A model generated the notes under the pieces. That model was not told the DNA's origin and did not search any database. It was given only the letters and a program-made list of their open reading frames with translations. From Amaurobius ferox (lineage: Eukaryota > Arthropoda > Arachnida > Araneae > Amaurobiidae), in contig OX578140.1 in the NCBI GenBank assembly GCA_951213105.1, forward strand, positions 119,085,653 to 119,149,652: 64,000 nt of DNA, read 5' to 3'. A program made the translations under genes and the position numbers. This document shows, in pieces, positions 58,901 through 64,000 of this stretch (position 1 is the stretch's first letter; the number at the start of each line of letters is the position of its first letter).

Positions 58901-58926
58901 TTAAATCGTTACAGTTGGCAGGTCTG
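55916..58926 (-). mobile_element. hAT element 3, longest copy, 3.0 kb
   Basis: Left end cagatctaccaacc; right end, reversed, cagacctgccaactg. aaatat lies immediately outside both ends (tcaaatat / aaatatat), part of an expected 8-bp duplication. It holds an almost complete transposase and is the best copy of the family seen at 32815, 46454 and, by its ends, 43393 and 50752. Confidence 0.9.
56272..58466 (-). pseudogene. hAT transposase with BED zinc finger, one frameshift
   Basis: The first part (58466 to ~57400) starts MMSTKTNARSQTF, has a BED-type finger with Cys36, Cys39, His56 and His62, then the RNase H-like core: FTVSTDGSHCGDD (first Asp, ~160), ALSCDNAPVMIG (second Asp, ~230), CLCHLINLAA and a GCTRWLSLGRCLERLL motif. 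The second part (57381-56272) carries the insertion domain and the C-terminal dimerisation motif GILTLPHSNASCERVFSLVK. The parts are in different frames and meet at a run of 11 A residues (element sense; 57405-57415). Together they span ~730 codons. A single length change in that run is the only damage I see. Confidence 0.9.
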
Positions 58927-59189
58927 AAATATATTAAAAACAAATTTGTCAAAATTTTGTATGGAGAATTGAGTTTGTTTTCTTAAAACATTTATCCTTA
59001 CATAGCTGAAATAAACGGAATAAGTTCATGTATTCAATTTAAATCCATTGAATATTTTTTAAAATAAATATGTTTGGCCCAGTAGTAAAGGATGTTAAAA
59101 AAAAAGACTTATAATACACCCCAAAACAATAGAAAACTCAAGCCCAGTCCTAAGCCCAAACCTGTGCAGAGCGCTATCCTCTTAACTCT
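58927..59189. other. Short intron spacer between hAT and piggyBac
   Basis: Nothing recognised. Confidence 0.4.
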
Positions 59190-59679
59190 TTAACCCTTTC
59201 GCGACGGTTGGCACGCCCGCGTGCCGGCAGCGAACTTGCATTCAAGGACGTACGGCACGCACTGGTGCCGGAGAGAACTTTACCCTAAACGCCGAATGGC
59301 ACGTATTGGTGTTTCTACGTGGAACGTTTTCATTTGAATTTATTTGTCTACTAGATGGCATTAAATGCCCGTGGAAGCAACTTAAATGCATTTTATAGAT
59401 GTTTGACCTTGGCACAAGAAGAATCCAATGAATTATTTCTCCATTTGGTGCAGGGTTGGGGGGGGGGGGGGAAATGGTTCTGTAAAGTAAATAGACAGCT
59501 CACTTCTCGCAGCATAAACAATTTTATAATTGAGTTCCAGGTCTCGTTCTGATTTTAGCTTTTATTGATTTCGTTGCTGAATTAGAGGAATATAAGAGAG
59601 TATTTTTTTGGGGGTGGGTGGGGGAGGGGGGTAAAGGATTGTGCGGCAATGAAATGATTAGATTATTTCGGATAAAAGT

Positions 59680-60809
59680 ATGGCTGGTTTGATACGTTTT
59701 CTTTCTGTGGAAGAATATACGCGTATGGTAAACGAACCAGACAGTAATGAAAGCGCGGCATATAGTGAAGATTTGTGGATGATGAATCTGAAAATGCAAT
59801 TGATTCTTCAGATTCTGAGCGTACTATTATTACAACGCCGCCAGCTTCAGTTGCTGTTTTTTCGAATGATGTTTGGACGTGTGATTTGAAAGATCTGAAT
59901 TCTTTGGAGTTTCTGAACATACCTGGAATAAATCACAATATCATGCCGTCTAATTTAGATAAGGAACTAGTTTTTTTAGCATATTTTTTGATGATGAACT
60001 AGTAGAATTTATCGTAAAAGCAACTAATGAGTTTGCAATGAAAAAATGGGAGAAAAATCTCCTCTCTCTTTCCACATCGAAGACTCCACCTAAATGCATT
60101 TACAACTGTGACAGGAAATGTATTTACACCTGTGACAGGAACTGAAATGTATTTACACCTGTGACAGGAAACGAATTTCGTGTGTTTCTCGCACTAGTAA
60201 TTTTGACGAGCATTGTCAGAAAACCAAATCTTAAAATGTATTTTTCTAAGAATTCAATTATCAGTACTCCTTTTTTTAATTCAGTTATGAGTCGCGATCG
60301 ATTTATAGGAATATTACGTTACCTTCATTTTACTCTTGATAGTAATGCCCAAAGACTAGATAAATTGAAACCCGTGTTAGATGCATTAGTTTCAAAATTT
60401 AAATCTATATACACTCATAGAAGAAATGTGTTCATTGATGAATCTTTGTTCTCATGGAAAGGAAGGTTGGGATTTCGTTAATATATATCCCTTCGAAAAG
60501 GTCCAGATATGGAATAAAAATATATAAATTGTCAGAATCGGAATCAGGCTATAAATGGAATTTGTGTATACTGGAAAGGACACGGAATTATTAAGCTCTG
60601 ATGGTGGGTATGGAGAACGCGTTGTGAAAACATTTCTAAATGAACTTTCAGGAAAAGGATATACTTTGTATTTGGATATATTTTTTACCTCTCTTGTACT
60701 TGCAAAGTATTTGTTGTTTAAGAATACGCATATATATGGTACAGTTTTAAAAAATCGGAAGGACATGCCAAAGAATAATCCATCTGTACCTAAAACATAT
60801 ATACACTAA
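59680..60809 (+). pseudogene. piggyBac transposase, broken
   Basis: Pieces in changing frames: a Ser/Asp-rich N-terminus (59680-60000, including ENAIDSSDSERTIITTPPAS), then the core TGNEFRVFLALVILTSIVRK (60161), MSRDRFIGILRYLHF (60290), the catalytic-type RNVFIDESLFSWKGRLGFR (60425), a stop, then YTGKDTELLSSDGGYGERVV (60565) and GYTLYLDIFFTSLVLAKYL (60655) where the family usually has an Asp-Asn-Phe motif (DNFFTS) and Ile replaces Asn. It ends at NRKDMPK without the Cys-rich C-terminal finger. Confidence 0.9.
60092..60175 (+). repeat. Three-copy tandem repeat within the piggyBac gene
   Basis: tgcatttacaactgtgacag, then tgtatttacacctgtgacag twice, ~25-30 bases apart. The last copy leads into the conserved TGNEF motif, so this is a local duplication of coding sequence. 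Confidence 0.8.
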
Positions 60810-61052
60810 AATTTTTAATATTTGGATAAAAGAAAATTTATATAAAAAATATACATCAAATAGAAAATAAGTATTTCCTTTCTTCCTGAAAAAAGTAGAA
60901 TGCTGTGTTGAACGGGTGATTTTTAGTGAATTTTTTTCGAGAGTTAGGCTTAGCGCAAAAAATTAGCCATCTTTTGGGAAAAGTTCGGAAACAAAGCGCT
61001 CCGTCCTTTGGGCCACGGCGGTTTCGGAATGCCGCCGTCCCGAAAGGGTTAA

Positions 61053-62170
61053 AACCTAAGCCATAAAATTTCCATTTGCCGTAATAGATGGGAGTACATA
61101 ATAAATTTTAATTTTTGGAATGGATTCTTCTAGTTTCAGTCAGAAGTATTTTCTTTTCTTTCCCACTTTGGCTTCAACTTTAAAACTAATACGTTTACAA
61201 TTTATTCATGGCATTTGTTTCCAGTTGTCTGACAACTGAAGTTAAGGTATGAAATATCTATGCAGTCCAAGAAGATTTTAATCTTGATTCAGTCACATTC
61301 CCTAGAAATTAAGAGTGTCAATGAGGTTTAAATTGCTTAGAGACAAAAGGATTTATATGATTATTTATTTACCACTTTTTGAAGTTATCAAATATTGGAA
61401 AGAAGAGAAATCCCTTTCATCTCTTACCCCTCTGTACCCACCCATAGATCGGAATTCCGCCGGGTATGGCCCTTTATCAGAGACTCCGCATCGGTGAGTT
61501 TGATCTTAAACGGTTAAGCGCTGTGGGGGTGGTGTATGAATATGCAGTTATCATGAGGCAGTTGGTTCTAATTTATTATAGTTGTGCGATGTATTTAAGC
61601 ACATATGTTAATGAATATAATTTGAAAAAAAATCTTGCAAAAATTTTCAAGGACGGGTATAAAATTTCAATAGCCGTCCTCGACGACAGGCTGGATTTTA
61701 CTGATTTCCGGAAGCCTGGTTGGAGGTATACGAGTTCCTTCTATAAACTGCACAAGTGCAACTCAAGGTGGGGTTCAAGTCATACCTTCTTTCTTTCCTA
61801 CAGAAAGTACTGTTTCTTCTATCTGCTTTCTTTCCACAGTTATGGAGCGGTGAACTTTTTTGCACAAGATTGTGCATGCGCTTAAGCTATGAATATCGCA
61901 TGCACGAAGATTTGGACCTAAATTGATTCGGAAATTAAGTAATTTAAGACGATTTGGAACTTGACTGCTGTTATGTGAAAACATATATTCAGATTTATGA
62001 CCATGTCACAATATTTTCCTTATACATTATTATAGTAAGAAAAGCCAAAAGAGTAATTTCTACAAAATTCTGGGCTTGTATAATACAGGAAATGTTTAAC
62101 AAATTGTATAAAGTTGATTAACTCCATAAACATTTATTGTTTGTAAAAAAAAAGAAGTAAAACAATATAC
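61053..62170. other. Intron sequence
   Basis: A somewhat GC-richer patch at 61440-61780 has no recognisable motif. Otherwise nothing seen. Confidence 0.4.
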
Positions 62171-62236
62171 TTAAAATTTTTGGCTGTTTTCTTCTTTATA
62201 GGATCCATTTCTCTTACAATTCCCAAATCTGTGCGT
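62171..62236 (-). CDS. NDRG: NDRG-family protein, internal exon
   Basis: This 66-bp exon follows a strong acceptor (a t-run then caatag; ag at 62237-62238) and ends at a gtatat donor (62169-62170). One base completes an upstream codon; then RTDLGIVREMDPIKKKTAKNF follows and aa| is left over, completed to Lys by the next exon. NDRG homologs have R.DL.(I/F)R immediately before the C(P)VML strand. The next exon upstream must lie beyond 64000; I could not find it between 62240 and the window end. Confidence 0.9.
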   Translation of the reverse strand, partial: THRFGNCKRNGSYKEENSQKF

Positions 62237-64000
62237 CTATTGAAAAAAAAAAACTGTTATTAATGAACTGAATAATATAAAAGCTAATCTAAATATAACA
62301 CATCATTAATCTATATTAATGCTTTCCAACCGATGTGTCATGACAACTTAAGTGTGTCACGGCTCTGTAGTAAGGGTATCATAACATGTACTCCATTAAA
62401 AGTCAAACGTCATGGCTGCATGCCACAGCTAGCAGTAAACAGTTCTGAACACTTACCAAAGCCTCCACTTGACTTAGAACCTCACTGTTTTATTCGAATG
62501 TAACTAATGATGCGGCAGAGTGTATATCTATTTCAAAAATTTGAGATAGATCCTGCAATATTTGTAAATAACCTCATTTTAGGGGGTAAAAATAAGGATT
62601 ATATTAAAAATGTACTTCCTCTTTCAACAATAGTTATCTTAATTATTTGCTTTGAATAGGAAACTTCTAAATTTCCAAGAGCATCATGACGCCAATTTAA
62701 AAAAAAAAAAACAATAGCTTTTCATATACAATATAAATGTAAATTTCTAATAATTTCACGTATTCTTCATATTGGTCATTTTAAAACTGTTCTCAAATAA
62801 AAATGTTTTGAGGTACAGTCTTCAAAATTTTCACTGTGAATCAATCCTCATTTCTTGGTTCTGGAAAACTGCTATTGTTTTATTTGTCATTTTCATTGTT
62901 GATTTTTTACAATTGAATTAAGGATCGAATAACTTATTTCAAAGTACCGCAGTACATTCCATATAAAAAAGAAGACAGGCACGAAATACGAAAAAGAAGA
63001 GAGCACATTCCATACGAAAACAAACCAAGGTCATGGAGATAAAGAAGATTTTCTCCATGACCTTGGTTCGTTCTGACTAATGGAAAGTGGTATGTATACA
63101 GGTTTTAGAATACAGTCTTTGAGTGACTTCTGTCTGATTACTGCTGAAGAAAGTAGGAAGTTCTATTACAGATGGAAAATTCATCATGAAGCTATATTTT
63201 AGGCTGTGGGGATGCAATATTCATTCTTATTTTTAATTTTAGGGAGAGCACGGCAGAGGTGAAAGGGACACCCAAGGGAAGATGTCCTCCATTTTTAAAT
63301 CTGCCTTTATATATATATATATCTTAGAGACTCTTGCACCAATTTCTATGCTATTTTCAAATTATAGTTTTACTCTGCAACGGACCTGTTCAACTTGCTC
63401 ATGTTGAACATTGACCTAATTTTGTTGTTTTAAGACTTCTGCATCCATGCAGTGGGCACAAAACTTGCTAAAAAAACTGGTTGCTATATTTAGTGCCTCC
63501 TAGCTGAAGGCACTGTAGTTAGTTTATGATTTAAATGCTAATACTACATTACTCATTGTAAAAATTTAAATAAAACAATAAATGAAGATTTTAAATTTAC
63601 ACAAAATTAACTTATTTCTACATCCGAATTTATTATACATAACATAATAATAAATATAGTTTTACAGTCAATACAATTTGCTTGTGCTAGAAATACAAAG
63701 CTTGCATTTCTAGCACAATATTTACTAGATAGCATAATACTGTGATAAAAATACCTGTGAGAAATTTGGTGCTGATCACAAATTTAATTTTTCAAGTATG
63801 TTGGCTTTAAAAAGAACGAGCATTAGGATAAGTATATATGAATTAAAAAATAGAATTGCATAGTAATTTACAATTTAAATACTTTAGTATTTTACAATTT
63901 AAATACTTGCAATAGTATTTTACAAGACAGAATGTAGAATATATCAAATTAAAGTTTTGCACTCATTGCACGGATGCAAAAGTCACAAAGCAACAAAAGT
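62237..64000. other. Intron sequence of the NDRG gene
   Basis: AT-rich, no further exon found. Two hairpins: 17-bp arms at 63023-63039/63052-63068 (aaccaaggtcatggaga) and 13-bp arms at 63682-63694/63706-63718 (ttgtgctagaaat). Confidence 0.55.

Larger units (their letters stand above)
59194..61048 (+). mobile_element. piggyBac transposon, truncated
   Basis: TTAA lies at both edges (59190-59193, 61049-61052). Terminal repeats are ccctttcgcgacgg and, reversed, ccctttcgggacgg. GC-rich subterminal sequence follows on both sides. The 1855-bp length is shorter than the usual ~2.4 kb, and the C-terminal part of the transposase is missing. Confidence 0.93.

Noticed and set aside
59457..59640. G-quadruplex control element
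   Set aside because: Two g-runs occur in the piggyBac leader but these look like low-complexity expansions in a dead element.
61440..61890. A host exon in the GC-richer patch
   Set aside because: The 139-codon frame shows no recognisable domain and no splice sites consistent with NDRG phases.

Overview
This is animal nuclear DNA: AT-rich, intron-bearing and packed with nested transposons. The mobile elements (a Tc1 element with long perfect ends, a piggyBac, a mariner, Tigger/pogo elements, a BED-finger hAT family, a tRNA-derived SINE and Copia elements) point to an arthropod. From remembered resemblance of the Tc1, mariner and piggyBac proteins I favour an araneomorph spider. That assignment is an inference.

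One host gene can be recognised, on the minus strand. It is an NDRG-family gene (N-myc downstream-regulated, MESK2-like) whose last four coding exons lie at 62171-62236, 45592-45691, 13684-13768 and 13525/13548-13601. Splice sites and codon phases agree at every junction. The gene continues beyond the right edge. Its introns are about 16.5 kb, 31.8 kb and 82 bp, so almost everything from 13.8 kb to 62.2 kb is a transposon nest inside one gene.

1-13.5 kb (downstream of the host gene): a degenerate ~140-bp tandem repeat, a TA-flanked inverted-repeat element (2711-3601), a decayed Tc1, SINE copies in a head-to-head pair followed by a ~380-bp palindrome, an unrecognised decayed coding relic, and a 2.5-kb Tigger element (9717-12216) probably nested in an older element.

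13.8-45.6 kb (intron 1 of those visible): a second Tigger relic cut by a SINE; Copia-A (15882-22478, paired 1018-bp LTRs, 5-bp target duplication); and Copia-B (minus), whose gag is split by Copia-C (plus, 26968-36280). Copia-C itself carries a solo Copia-A LTR in its 5' LTR and a hAT in its 3' region. A ~1.83-kb near-perfect inverted repeat (21776-23602 and 37536-39363) frames this nest. Further right are hAT-like non-autonomous elements with ~168-bp internal tandem repeats.

45.7-62.2 kb (next intron): a mariner (45891-49909) split by a hAT, a palindromic-ended non-autonomous hAT (50752-52700), a Tc1 (53528-54936), the longest hAT (55916-58926, transposase broken by one visible frameshift) and a piggyBac (59194-61048). 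No mobile element here has an intact protein. No rRNA, functional tRNA or CRISPR was found.
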